A DNA stretch of 64,000 bases from BP-133 sp040756995 (lineage in GTDB: Bacteria > Actinomycetota > Acidimicrobiia > IMCC26256 > BP-133): the NCBI GenBank assembly GCA_040756995.1, contig JBFLYK010000001.1, forward strand, positions 310,001 through 374,000. The letters are read 5' to 3'. Position numbers and translations under genes: made by a program. The notes beneath the pieces are model-generated. The model was not told the DNA's origin. It made no database searches and saw only the letters and a list, made by a program, of their open reading frames with translations. Position 1 is the first letter of the stretch, and each line of letters begins with the position of its first letter. Below are positions 36,070 through 44,784 of the stretch, piece after piece.

Positions 36070-38180
36070 TGCGGTACCACCTCGGTGTCGACGTTGGGGG
36101 AACCTTCACCGACGCGGCCGTCCTCGACGAGAGTGGCGGAGCCCGCTTCTTCAAGACCCCGACCACGCCCGACGACCCCTCCGTCGGAGTAGCCGAGGTT
36201 ATCCGTCTCGCCGCCGCGTCGGTCGGGGTGACCCCCGATGTGCTGCTGGCCGACACCGCCTACTTCGGGCTGGGCACAACCGCGGCCACGAATGCCCTGC
36301 TGGAAAGGACCGGAGCGACGACCGGCGTCCTCACCACCCGGGGGTTCCGCGACGGATTGCTCATCCAGCGGACGAAGGGTCAGTGGGCCGGCCTGGGCGA
36401 CGAGGTTACGCACTACAGCCGCCGTCGTCCCCCGGATCCGATCGTGCCCCGCGGGCTGATCAAGGAGGTGACCGAACGGGTCGACTACCAGGGCCGCGTC
36501 GTGGTTCCTCTGGATGAGGACGGCGCCCGGGCCGCCATCGACCGTCTCCTCGAGGCCGGCGTCGCCGCCATCGCCGTGTCGTTGCTGTGGTCGTTCCAGA
36601 ACCCCGCCCACGAGCAGCGCCTCCGGGAACTCATCCGGGAGTCGGCCCCACAGGTGTACGTGAGCTTGTCCAGCGACCTCGTCCCCGTCATCGGCGAGTA
36701 CGAGCGCACCGCCACCACCGCCATCAACGCCTACCTCGGTCCGGTGATCCATGGCTACCTCGGTGAGCTCGAAAAGTCGATGGCCAATCAAGGCCTCGGG
36801 GGAGCGTTGCGGATCATGGACTCCGGCGGCGGCGTCATCACCGCCGCCGACGCCGCCGCCCAGCCGGTGTCGATCCTGACATCCGGTCCCACCGGCGGTG
36901 TGCTCGCCTGCGAGCCACTGGCCGAGGCGCTCGGTGAGCGCAACATCATCACCACCGACATGGGAGGCACGAGCTTCGACGTCAGTCTGATCGTCGACGG
37001 CCGGCCAATCGTGACCACCCAGTCCGAGGTGGGGCAGTACCACATCGTCAAGCCGACGATCAACGTCACGGCCATCGGGGCCGGCGGCGGCAGCATCGCC
37101 CGGGTCGAGGACGGCGGCCTCCTGGTCGGCCCCCGCAGCGCCGGAGCCCGACCCGGCCCCGCCTGCTATGGCCGGGGCGGCCGCCATGCCACTGTCACCG
37201 ACGCCGACGTCGTCCTCGGGATCATCGACCCCGACAACTTCCTCGGGGGCCGCCTGCGGCTTGAGCGCACCCTGGCCGAGGCGGCCATCCGGGAGCACGT
37301 CGCCGAGCCCCTCGGCATGACCTTGGAGGCGGCGGCGTCAGCCATCAAGACCGTGGCCGACCACCAGATGGCCGACCTGCTCCACGCACTCACCATCGGC
37401 AAGGGCTACGACCCGCGGGACTTCGTCGTCTTCGCCTACGGCGGAGCGGGGCCGACCCACTGCCATGCCTACGGATTCGAACTCGGCGTCCGGGCGGTCA
37501 TCGTTCCGGCGACGGCGACGGTCCACTCCGCCTACGGTGCTGTCGCCTCCGATCTCCACCGGGCGTTCGCGCTCACGGACCTAATGCGGACACCGCCATT
37601 CGCCCCCAACGCGGCGGAGTTCCTGGACCCCGTCCGGATCACGTCGATTCTCCAGGAACTCGACGAACGAGCCCGGCAGTCGATGCGGTCGGCCGGTGTC
37701 GCGGACGACGCCGTCGTCGTCGACCGCTTCGTCGACATGCGCTACCGCTACCAGGTCAACGAGCTGATGATCCCGGTTCCGGCCGGGACCCTCGACCGCC
37801 ACGCCGTCGAGGACCTGCTCGCCCGCTTCGACCGGAAGTACGAGGAGCTGTTCGGCAAGGGGGCCGCCTTCCGGGAGGCGGGAATCGAGCTCGTCACCTT
37901 CAGAGTGTCGGCCCGCGGGCGGGTCCCCAAGCCGGTGCTGCGCCCCCGGGAGGTGGGCAACGGGAGCGACAGTGCCCGGCGTGGCGAGCGGCCGGTCCAC
38001 TTCGCCGCCGCGCCGCTTCCGACAGCCGTGTACCGCGGCGAGGAGTTGCCGGGCGGCAGCCACATCGCTGGGCCCGCCATCCTCGAATATCCCGGCACCA
38101 CCGTGGTCATCGGTCCCGGCCAAGCCGGCCGCGTCGACCAGTGGCTCAACGTGATCATCACCCTTGAAGGAACGGCATGA
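36069..38180 (+). CDS. Hydantoinase/oxoprolinase A-type ATPase, carboxylase subunit
   Basis: A 703-residue HyuA-family protein. The N-terminal actin-like ATPase has GVDVGGTFTDAAVLD, GTTAATNALLER and TSGPTGGVLA. The middle carries DMGGTSFDVSLI and GAGGGSIARVEDGG. It is the ATP-dependent subunit of N-methylhydantoinases, oxoprolinases and of acetone and acetophenone carboxylases. Because its partner at 38177 carries an acetone-carboxylase gamma domain, a ketone carboxylase is the better reading here. Starts and stops overlap its neighbours by one and four bases. Confidence 0.9.
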   Translation: MRYHLGVDVGGTFTDAAVLDESGGARFFKTPTTPDDPSVGVAEVIRLAAASVGVTPDVLLADTAYFGLGTTAATNALLERTGATTGVLTTRGFRDGLLIQRTKGQWAGLGDEVTHYSRRRPPDPIVPRGLIKEVTERVDYQGRVVVPLDEDGARAAIDRLLEAGVAAIAVSLLWSFQNPAHEQRLRELIRESAPQVYVSLSSDLVPVIGEYERTATTAINAYLGPVIHGYLGELEKSMANQGLGGALRIMDSGGGVITAADAAAQPVSILTSGPTGGVLACEPLAEALGERNIITTDMGGTSFDVSLIVDGRPIVTTQSEVGQYHIVKPTINVTAIGAGGGSIARVEDGGLLVGPRSAGARPGPACYGRGGRHATVTDADVVLGIIDPDNFLGGRLRLERTLAEAAIREHVAEPLGMTLEAAASAIKTVADHQMADLLHALTIGKGYDPRDFVVFAYGGAGPTHCHAYGFELGVRAVIVPATATVHSAYGAVASDLHRAFALTDLMRTPPFAPNAAEFLDPVRITSILQELDERARQSMRSAGVADDAVVVDRFVDMRYRYQVNELMIPVPAGTLDRHAVEDLLARFDRKYEELFGKGAAFREAGIELVTFRVSARGRVPKPVLRPREVGNGSDSARRGERPVHFAAAPLPTAVYRGEELPGGSHIAGPAILEYPGTTVVIGPGQAGRVDQWLNVIITLEGTA

Positions 38181-40360
38181 CCTCGATGACCTCCGCTCTG
38201 GCTGTCGATCCCGTCACCTACGAAGTGATCCGGCACCGGCTGGCGGCGATCACCGCCGAACAGTCCGCCGTGCTCAAGACCGTCTCGGGCTCGCCAGTCG
38301 TGACCGACGCCAACGACTTCAACACCGGGCTGTACCTGCCTGACGGCTCGATCGTCACCATGGGGCCCCACGTCATTTACCACGCTGGTTCGTTGTCGCG
38401 GGTCATCGGCCATGTGCTGGCCGACTGCGGCGACAACCCCGGGATCCGGGAAGGTGACACCTTCATCTGCAACGACCCCTACAAAGGCGCTCTGCACCCG
38501 CCTGACGTGACGATCGTCGAGCCGATCTTCTTCGACGGCGAGCTCGTCGCCTGGACGGGTGCGTGTGCCCACCAGCTCGACGTCGGGGGCATGGAACCGG
38601 GCAGCTGGTGCCCGAAGGCGACCGAGGTCCAGCAGGAGGGCCTGATCCTGCCCCCCGTCAAGCTGGTCGACCGGGGCACCCTGCGTCAGGACGTCTGGAA
38701 TCTCGTCATGGGCATGACCCGCCTCCCGTTCATCGTGGCGCTCGACCTCAAGGCGATGATGGCTACCAACAACCTCGGCCGGACGCGGCTGCTGGAGCTG
38801 ATCAACCGGTACGGGGTCGACACCGTCCGGTCGGTGATGCGAACGCTGATCGACCGGTCGGCGAACCGCTTCCGGGCACGGCTCGGCGAGCTCCCCGACG
38901 GCGTCTTCCGGGCCCGCAACTTCCTCGACCACGACGGCCACGAAAACCGGCTCTACACCGTCGACCTGGAGCTCACCAAGGACGGAGACCGGCTCATCTT
39001 CGACTACTCCGCGAGCTCGCCACAGGCCCCCGGCTTCGTCAACTGCACCGACTCCTGCCTCGCGGGGGCCGTCTATGCCGGCGTGCTCCCACTGCTGGCC
39101 TACGACATCCCCTGGAACTCCGGGATCCTGGCCGGCATCGATGTCGTGGCCCCGAAGGGGCTCGTGGTCAACGCCGAACGGCCCGCACCCTGCGGCAGCG
39201 CCACCCTCGGCGCCGGATGGCTGGTCGAGGTCACCACCGTCGAAGCCGTGTCGCGGCTCCTGCTGTGCAGCCCGCGGTACCGGGACGAGGCCCACGCGAC
39301 CACGCTGGGCGGGCTCGATCTGCTGACCGTCGGCGGGATCAACCAGTACGGCGAGCCGTTCGGGAACACCTTCACCGACCAGATGGCCGGCGGCGCCGGC
39401 GCCTACCGCCACCGGCGGGGGACCGACTACGGCGGCTGCCATACGATCCTGACCCAGTCGATCCCCAACGTCGAGACGCTCGAAAACTTCAGCCCCATCC
39501 TCTACCTCCGCCGGGGTCTTGCCGTCGACAGCGGCGGTCCGGGCCGGTTCCGGGGCGGCAGCGCGGCGGGGGCGAGCTTCATGGTCCACGACGCTCCGTT
39601 CCTGGGGGCGGTCCTGGAGGCCCACGGCGTCGAGGTCCCCAACTCGCTGGGCCTCGCCGGCGGCTACCCCGGGTCGTGCAACCAGCGATCGCTGGCCCGC
39701 CAAAGTGACGTCGCCGAACGGCTCGCCGCCGGGCAGGCCGTCACCGGTGTCGACGACGTCGACGGAACGGTCGAGGTGCTCGGGGCCAAGCCCGGGCGGT
39801 TGCTGTTCACCCCGGGCGACGTCTTCGACTGGCGGTGGCAAGGCGGCGGCGGGTACGGCGATCCCCTCGACGCGCCCCCGGTCGAGGTCGCCGCCGACGT
39901 GGCGGACGGGGCCGTTTCCTCCGAGTTGGCCGCATCGGCCTACGGGGTTGTCGTGGCGCCCGACGGCTCGGTGGACATCGACGCCACCGAACGCGGCCGG
40001 GCCGAGATCCGCCTCCGCCGCCGGAACCGCCCGTCCACCGCCGGCGTCCCTTCGGTCGCCGGGCCTGACACCGACGCCGGCACCGTCGAGGCCGTCATCG
40101 GCGACCACCTCGAAGTCGTCGCCGCCGGCGGCGGGCGCCACATCCGCTGTTCCTGCGGCCAGTGGCTCGGGCCGGCCGAGGCCAACTGGAAGGACCATGC
40201 CACCCGGGCAGCCCTCAGCGCCGAGGAACTCGGCGGTCGCATCCGCCTCCACGCCGAACTGGAGCTGCGGGAGTACTGCTGCGGCGGCTGCGGGCGGCTC
40301 CACAGCGTGGAGCTGAGCCGCAAGGAGGACGGGCCGCTCCTCGAGGTCGAGCTGCGGTGA
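38177..40360 (+). CDS. HyuB-type subunit fused to an acetone-carboxylase gamma-like domain
   Basis: A 727-residue fusion. Residues about 10-620 are a HyuB domain (DPVTYEVIRHRLAAITAEQ, GDTFICNDPYKGALHPPDV, GGAGAYRHRRGTDYGG). Residues about 634-727 match acetone carboxylase gamma (Acetone_carb_G): IRCSCGQWLGPAEANWKDHA near 655, then REYCCGGCGRLHSVEL near 698, with Cys pairs able to bind a metal. The gamma subunit is normally a separate small protein. With the HyuA-type gene directly upstream (ATGA overlap) this forms a two-gene acetone/acetophenone carboxylase-like enzyme that would add CO2 to a ketone at the cost of ATP. Confidence 0.87.
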   Translation: MTSMTSALAVDPVTYEVIRHRLAAITAEQSAVLKTVSGSPVVTDANDFNTGLYLPDGSIVTMGPHVIYHAGSLSRVIGHVLADCGDNPGIREGDTFICNDPYKGALHPPDVTIVEPIFFDGELVAWTGACAHQLDVGGMEPGSWCPKATEVQQEGLILPPVKLVDRGTLRQDVWNLVMGMTRLPFIVALDLKAMMATNNLGRTRLLELINRYGVDTVRSVMRTLIDRSANRFRARLGELPDGVFRARNFLDHDGHENRLYTVDLELTKDGDRLIFDYSASSPQAPGFVNCTDSCLAGAVYAGVLPLLAYDIPWNSGILAGIDVVAPKGLVVNAERPAPCGSATLGAGWLVEVTTVEAVSRLLLCSPRYRDEAHATTLGGLDLLTVGGINQYGEPFGNTFTDQMAGGAGAYRHRRGTDYGGCHTILTQSIPNVETLENFSPILYLRRGLAVDSGGPGRFRGGSAAGASFMVHDAPFLGAVLEAHGVEVPNSLGLAGGYPGSCNQRSLARQSDVAERLAAGQAVTGVDDVDGTVEVLGAKPGRLLFTPGDVFDWRWQGGGGYGDPLDAPPVEVAADVADGAVSSELAASAYGVVVAPDGSVDIDATERGRAEIRLRRRNRPSTAGVPSVAGPDTDAGTVEAVIGDHLEVVAAGGGRHIRCSCGQWLGPAEANWKDHATRAALSAEELGGRIRLHAELELREYCCGGCGRLHSVELSRKEDGPLLEVELR

Positions 40361-40362
40361 CG

Positions 40363-41232
40363 ATGTGGCTCGACATGCTCGGCTGCTCCGTCCGCCACTA
40401 CGACGCCGGCGGGGTCTCGACCCGGGTCATCGAAGCCGGTGCCGGTGAGCCGGTGGTGCTCCTCCACGGCCTGAGCGGCCACGCCGAGAGCTGGGCCCGG
40501 AACATCGTCCCGCTGGCGGAGCGGTTCCGGGTGGTGGCGGTCGACATGATCGGGCACGGCCTCACCGACAAGCCCGACCGCTCCTACCTCCTGCCGACCT
40601 TCGTCGAGCACCTCGGGGCCGTGCTGCGCGCCGTCAGTGTCGGCGAGGCGCATCTGGTGGGCCAGTCGCTCGGCGGCTGGGTCGCCGCCTGGCTGGCGCT
40701 GGAGCAGCCCGAAGCGGTGCGGACGCTCACGCTGGTGACGACGGCCGGCCTGAAGGTCAGCCTGGCCACCGACGGGGTGCAGCAGCTCCAGTCCCAGGTC
40801 CGGGCCGTCACCCGCAAGGCGCTCGACGCCCTGACCAGGGACGCGGTGCGGGCCCGGCTGGAGTGGCTGATGCACCGACCGCAGACCGTGACCGACGAAC
40901 TGGTCGAGCTGCGCTACCGGATCTTCCTGCGGGACGACAGCCGCCGAACGATGAGCCGGATGGTCGACGACGTGACCGGTGACGCCAACCTGGAGTACGC
41001 CCTCACCGAGGACCGGCTTCGGCAACTGGAGATACCGACGCTCGTGTTGTGGAGCCGCCACAATCCAACCACCCCCTGGGAGGAGGGAGAGGCGGCAGCG
41101 GCGGTGATTCCCAAGGGCCGCTTCGTGCTCCTCGAGGACTGCGCCCACTGGCCCCAGTTCGAAGAGCCGGAGCGCTTCAATGACGTCGTTCTCGCCTTCC
41201 TGTCCGAGCACCAGACTGTTACATTCGACTGA
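40363..41232 (+). CDS. Alpha/beta hydrolase, meta-cleavage product hydrolase-like
   Basis: A 289-residue alpha/beta hydrolase. The oxyanion motif is VVLLHGLSGHAESW, the nucleophile Ser is in VGQSLGGW, the acid Asp is near LVLWSRHNPTTPW, and the base His is in EDCAHWPQFEEPE. The layout resembles BphD/MhpC C-C hydrolases that split ring-cleavage products into a dienoate and an acid; the hydratase at 30761 would take the dienoate. The acid position reads SRHN rather than the usual G-x-D, which is notable. Start at ATG 40363; GTG 40357 overlapping the previous stop is also possible. Confidence 0.85.
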   Translation: MWLDMLGCSVRHYDAGGVSTRVIEAGAGEPVVLLHGLSGHAESWARNIVPLAERFRVVAVDMIGHGLTDKPDRSYLLPTFVEHLGAVLRAVSVGEAHLVGQSLGGWVAAWLALEQPEAVRTLTLVTTAGLKVSLATDGVQQLQSQVRAVTRKALDALTRDAVRARLEWLMHRPQTVTDELVELRYRIFLRDDSRRTMSRMVDDVTGDANLEYALTEDRLRQLEIPTLVLWSRHNPTTPWEEGEAAAAVIPKGRFVLLEDCAHWPQFEEPERFNDVVLAFLSEHQTVTFD

Positions 41233-41241
41233 CGCGTCGAA
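41224..41241. promoter_or_regulatory. Inverted repeat before the Rieske alpha gene
   Basis: TTCGAC-TGACGC-GTCGAA is a perfect 6-bp inverted repeat with a 6-bp spacer. It overlaps the hydrolase stop and ends 11 bp before the Rieske alpha ATG. It could be an operator or a small hairpin that affects translation; I see it only once. Confidence 0.3.
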
Positions 41242-41252
41242 CGATTGGGAGC

Positions 41253-42605
41253 ATGGGGGGTGGCGCAGTGAGACCGCTGAAGACGGATCTCCCGCTGAAT
41301 CGCGACCTGGAGGCGTACCTCACCGACGCCCGGCAAGGCGTCGAGCGTGGCGCCTTTCCCGCCGGCATCATCACCGACCCCCGGCTGCACGAGCGGGAGA
41401 AGACCCACGTCTTCTCCAAGACATGGGTCTTCATCGCCCACGAAACCGAGCTGCCCGACCCCGGCGACTACGTGATCCGGTACATCTCCGATGACTCCTT
41501 CATCGTCATCCGCGACGAGAGCGGCCACGTCCGTGTGCTGCTGAATTCCTGTCGCCATCACGGCAACGTGCTCTGCCGGGCCGAGATGGGCAACACCTCG
41601 CACTTCCGGTGCTCCTACCACGGCTGGACCTACAACAACCGGGGCGATCTCGTTGGAGTCCCGGCGCTGGCGGAGTCGTACGGCGACACGCTGGACAAGA
41701 GCCGCTGGTGCCTCGTCCCTCCGCCCAAGGTCGACAGCTACAACGGCCTCATCTTCGCCTGCACCGATCCCCACGCTCCCAGCCTCCTCGACCACCTGAG
41801 CGACCTGCGCTGGTATCTCGACCTTTTCACGCGCCGGTCGGAGGCCGGACTGCGCGTGGTCGGCACCCCGCAGCGCTGGATCGTCGACTCGAACTGGAAG
41901 CTCGGGGCCGACAACTTCGTGGGTGACGCCTACCACACCCTCATGACGCACCGGTCCATGGTCGAGGTCGGCTTGCTCCCGCCCGACCCGAAGGTCGCCA
42001 GCGCACCGGCCCACATCGCCCTGCCCAACGGGCACGGCCTCGGCGTCCTCGGCGTACCACCGGGGATGATCCTGCCGGAGTTCCAGGGCTACCCGGAGGA
42101 GATCGTGGAGTCGCTCGAACGGGTCTACCCGTCGCCGGAGCACGTGGCCGTCGCTCGCCGGACGATCTTCATCCACGGCAACGTCTTCCCCAACCTGTCG
42201 TTCCTCAACGTGCTGGTGTCCAAGGACCACATGTCGGCGCCCGTCCCGTTCCTGACCTTGCGGCTCTGGCATCCGGTGTCCGCCGACAAGATGGAGATGT
42301 GGTCGTGGTTCCTGGTCGAGGCGGACGCCCCAGACTGGTTCCAGGAACTGTCCTACGAGTGCTATGTGCGGACGTTCGGCATCTCGGGCGTCTTCGAGCA
42401 GGACGACACGGAGAACTGGCGCAACGTCACCCGGGGGACCAAAGGCCCGTTCTCCAGCCAGCAGACGCTCAACTACGAGATGGGCATCGACCTGAAGCCC
42501 GACCAGACCTGGCCCGGCCCGGGCGCCGCCTACCCCACCGGCTACGCCGAGGCAGCCCAACGAAGCTTCTGGAGCGAGTGGCTCCGATACATGGTGGGGG
42601 AGTGA
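41253..42605 (+). CDS. Ring-hydroxylating dioxygenase alpha subunit
   Basis: A 450-residue Rieske oxygenase large subunit. The Rieske ligands are in CRHHGNVLCRAEMG and CSYHGWTYNN (about residues 93 and 112). The catalytic iron site is ADNFVGDAYHTLMTH, with the bridging Asp and two His, plus a later Asp. The domain order and length match the naphthalene/biphenyl (group III-IV) type with a separate beta subunit, which follows directly. Product: a cis-dihydrodiol for the SDR at 31957. The ferredoxin/reductase pair is not adjacent. Confidence 0.93.
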   Translation: MGGGAVRPLKTDLPLNRDLEAYLTDARQGVERGAFPAGIITDPRLHEREKTHVFSKTWVFIAHETELPDPGDYVIRYISDDSFIVIRDESGHVRVLLNSCRHHGNVLCRAEMGNTSHFRCSYHGWTYNNRGDLVGVPALAESYGDTLDKSRWCLVPPPKVDSYNGLIFACTDPHAPSLLDHLSDLRWYLDLFTRRSEAGLRVVGTPQRWIVDSNWKLGADNFVGDAYHTLMTHRSMVEVGLLPPDPKVASAPAHIALPNGHGLGVLGVPPGMILPEFQGYPEEIVESLERVYPSPEHVAVARRTIFIHGNVFPNLSFLNVLVSKDHMSAPVPFLTLRLWHPVSADKMEMWSWFLVEADAPDWFQELSYECYVRTFGISGVFEQDDTENWRNVTRGTKGPFSSQQTLNYEMGIDLKPDQTWPGPGAAYPTGYAEAAQRSFWSEWLRYMVGE

Positions 42606-42610
42606 GGGCG

Positions 42611-43129
42611 ATGCTGGCCGAGCAACGGATCAGTGGGCAGGTGCGGGAGGAGATCGAGGCCTTCCTGATGGAGGAGGCCGAGCTCCTCGACGACGGCCGG
42701 CTCCGGGAGTGGCTGGAGCTGTGCACCGACGACATCCGTTACGAAGTGCCCGTGCGGGTCACCCGAGAGCGGGTCTCGGGCCGGGGCATCACGCGGGACA
42801 TGGCCCACTGGTCAGACGACTGGACCGCGCTCGAGATGCGGGTGCTACGGCAGGAGACCGAGTACGCCTGGGCGGAAGACCCGCCGTCGCGGACGCGGCA
42901 CTTCGTGACCAACGTCCGCCTGAACCCGGGGGAGGGCGACGACGAGATCGCCGTCCGCTCCAACGTCTTGCTTTTCCGGAACCGGGGCGACAGCCCCAAC
43001 CACGACCTGCTCTCAGCCGAGCGCCGGGATGTGGTCCGCCGGGTGGACGGACGCTGGAAGCTGGCCCGCCGCAGGGTCATTCTCGACCACTCCACGCTCC
43101 CGACCCACAACCTGCCCATCATTTTCTAG
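42611..43129 (+). CDS. Ring-hydroxylating dioxygenase beta subunit
   Basis: A 172-residue small subunit with the cone fold: EAFLMEEAELLDDGRLREWLEL, YEVPVRVTRE, RTRHFVTNVRL, RNRGDSPNHDLLSAERRDVVRRVDGRWKLARRRVILDHS. The beta subunit has a structural role in the alpha3beta3 dioxygenase. ATG 42611 has GGGGGAG 8 nt upstream; GTG 42602 overlapping the alpha stop is an alternative. Confidence 0.92.
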   Translation: MLAEQRISGQVREEIEAFLMEEAELLDDGRLREWLELCTDDIRYEVPVRVTRERVSGRGITRDMAHWSDDWTALEMRVLRQETEYAWAEDPPSRTRHFVTNVRLNPGEGDDEIAVRSNVLLFRNRGDSPNHDLLSAERRDVVRRVDGRWKLARRRVILDHSTLPTHNLPIIF

Positions 43130-43138
43130 GAGCGACTG

Positions 43139-43396
43139 ATGCCCGACGACGGCACCATCCAGATCGGCAACGAGTTCGCGGTCGTTCACGTCCGCAAGAT
43201 CCAGACGCACAACGGCGAGCGGCTCGAGATCCAGGCCCCCCGGCTCGGCTACTCGATCGAGCTCGACCCGCTGGAGCTGGAGAGCCTGACGTGGCAACCG
43301 AAAGAGACGTTCTCGCGGTTCCTGGAGACCCCGTACGGGCCCGGGCGGGTGGCCACCGACGGGATCGAGAAGCTGCTGGAACCGGGAACCTGGTGA
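43139..43396 (+). CDS. Small dioxygenase-associated protein
   Basis: An 85-residue protein (IQIGNEFAVVHVRKIQTHNG, ERLEIQAPRLGYSIELDP, LETPYGPG). Similar short proteins sit next to actinobacterial ring-hydroxylating dioxygenases and are sometimes labelled dihydrodiol dehydrogenase, although they lack any nucleotide-binding fold. It starts 9 nt after the beta subunit and ends 13 nt before the SCP2-like gene. Function unknown; an accessory or assembly role is inferred. Confidence 0.7.
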   Translation: MPDDGTIQIGNEFAVVHVRKIQTHNGERLEIQAPRLGYSIELDPLELESLTWQPKETFSRFLETPYGPGRVATDGIEKLLEPGTW

Positions 43397-43409
43397 AAGA
43401 GGGGCATCC

Positions 43410-43808
43410 ATGGAGAAGATCGGTGTCATGTCTCCGGAATGGGCCGAGGGATACAAACAGCTGTGGAACGCCAACTCCGACACCCGCGACGGGACCAGGG
43501 ACCTCGACATGCTGATCGAGATGCGGCTCGACGAGCCCGAACCGCGGGCGGTGCAGATCGACGTCAAGGCCGGCGAGGCCGTCTATGGCGGGGCGCCCCT
43601 CCCCGACCGCAAGCCCGACTTCGTCCTCACCGCCAAACGGGAGAACTGGAAGCGGGTGGCCACCGGCGACATCAATCCCGTCACCGCCATCACGGTCCGG
43701 AAGATCCACTTCGTGGGTCCACTGCGGGTCGCCATGAGCCACATGCCGGCGCTCACCACCGGCCTGCGGCTGGTCGGGGACGTCCCCGGCCTCGACTGGG
43801 AGATCTGA
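43410..43808 (+). CDS. SCP2-like lipid-binding domain protein
   Basis: A 132-residue protein. The N-terminal helix (WAEGYKQLWNANSDT) is followed by strands RAVQIDVKAGEAVYG and KPDFVLTAKRENWKRVATGDINPVTAI, the SCP2-type face, and a final helix. GVMSPEWAEGYKQLWN-type starts occur in proteins of hydrocarbon and steroid pathways. With the SCP2 protein at 31551 there are two such carriers in this region, one per Rieske system. A role in delivering hydrophobic substrate is inferred. Confidence 0.72.
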   Translation: MEKIGVMSPEWAEGYKQLWNANSDTRDGTRDLDMLIEMRLDEPEPRAVQIDVKAGEAVYGGAPLPDRKPDFVLTAKRENWKRVATGDINPVTAITVRKIHFVGPLRVAMSHMPALTTGLRLVGDVPGLDWEI

Positions 43809-43812
43809 GGCG

Positions 43813-43829
43813 GTTTCATCCACCGAAAC
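43813..43829. promoter_or_regulatory. GTTTC-N7-GAAAC palindrome, site 2
   Basis: GTTTC-ATCCACC-GAAAC lies 5 bp after the SCP2-like stop and 65 bp before the extradiol dioxygenase ATG, in the only gap of that size (85 bp) within the run from 41253 to 49817. It matches sites at 32847 and 61490 in core and spacing, and so marks the likely start of a separately controlled unit with the ABC importer. Confidence 0.6.
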
Positions 43830-43893
43830 AATCTCGGGAGTTCCCATCGGAGCCCTCGGTATCGTGGCCGGAGCGGATCTCGGAGGGGGACGC

Positions 43894-44784
43894 ATGCAAG
43901 TACGCAGCCTGGGATACGTCGCCGTGGAGTCGCCCGAGGCGAAGCGGTGGGAAGAGTTCGGGCCCGATCTCCTCGGCATGCAGAGCGTCGAGGGCGAGGC
44001 TCCCGGCGCCGTGTATCTCCGGTGGGACGACCGTCACCATCGCCTCGCCGTCCATCCCGGCGAGCGAGATCGCCTGCGCTGCCTCGGCTGGGAACTCGCC
44101 AATGACGACGACCTCGCTCAGGCCATCGACGAACTCCGGACGCTTGGGATCGAGGTACAGGAAGGCACCGACGAGGAGTGCGAGGAGCGCAAGGTGCTCC
44201 GCATGGCGGCCTTTTGCGACCCGGCCGGGATCCGCCACGAGATCTTCTACGGCCAGCTCAGCCTGCCCGGGGAATTCCGCCCGGGGCGGCCGATCGCCGG
44301 GTTCGTCACCGGCGAGCAGGGTCTGGGGCACGCCGTGCTCGCCGTTCCCGATCTGGTCGCCGCCGAGGCGTTCTACAAGGGGGTGCTGGGCTTCAGGAAG
44401 AGCGACGAGATCTACACCTTCATCGCTTTGTCGTTCTTCCATTGCAACCCCCGGCACCACACGCTGGCCGTCACCGAAATCCCCCGGGTGCGGGGCCTGC
44501 ACCACATCATGGTTCAACTGCAGAGCCTCGACGACGTCGGGGTGGCCTACGACCTGTGCATGGCCAACGACGTCCCGATGACGATGACCCTCGGCCGGCA
44601 CCCCAACGACCGGATGGTGTCCTTCTACGTCAGGTCGCCGTCCGGCTTCGAGATCGAATACGGCTGGGGCGCCATCGAAGTGTCCGACGCCACCTGGACG
44701 GTCACGCAATACGACCGGCCCAGCATCTGGGGCCACAAGATGGTCGGCCAGACACCACCGGCCTGTCTCGAACAAGCTGACTGA
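43894..44784 (+). CDS. Extradiol ring-cleavage dioxygenase (VOC, type I)
   Basis: A 296-residue two-module VOC protein. The C-terminal module carries the three iron ligands of type I extradiol dioxygenases: His in GLGHAVLAV, His in GLHHIMVQL and Glu in GFEIEYGWG. The Tyr/His proton-relay region (MVSFYVRSPSG) is also present. It cleaves a catechol meta to the hydroxyls, after the Rieske and SDR steps and before the alpha/beta hydrolase. GGAGGGGGA precedes ATG 43894. It shares its last base with the permease start, so it is coupled to the importer. Confidence 0.9.
   Translation: MQVRSLGYVAVESPEAKRWEEFGPDLLGMQSVEGEAPGAVYLRWDDRHHRLAVHPGERDRLRCLGWELANDDDLAQAIDELRTLGIEVQEGTDEECEERKVLRMAAFCDPAGIRHEIFYGQLSLPGEFRPGRPIAGFVTGEQGLGHAVLAVPDLVAAEAFYKGVLGFRKSDEIYTFIALSFFHCNPRHHTLAVTEIPRVRGLHHIMVQLQSLDDVGVAYDLCMANDVPMTMTLGRHPNDRMVSFYVRSPSGFEIEYGWGAIEVSDATWTVTQYDRPSIWGHKMVGQTPPACLEQAD

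Noticed and set aside
37748..40303. An 851-codon minus-strand frame opposite hyuA and hyuB
   Set aside because: Shadow of strongly supported plus-strand genes; no recognisable domain.
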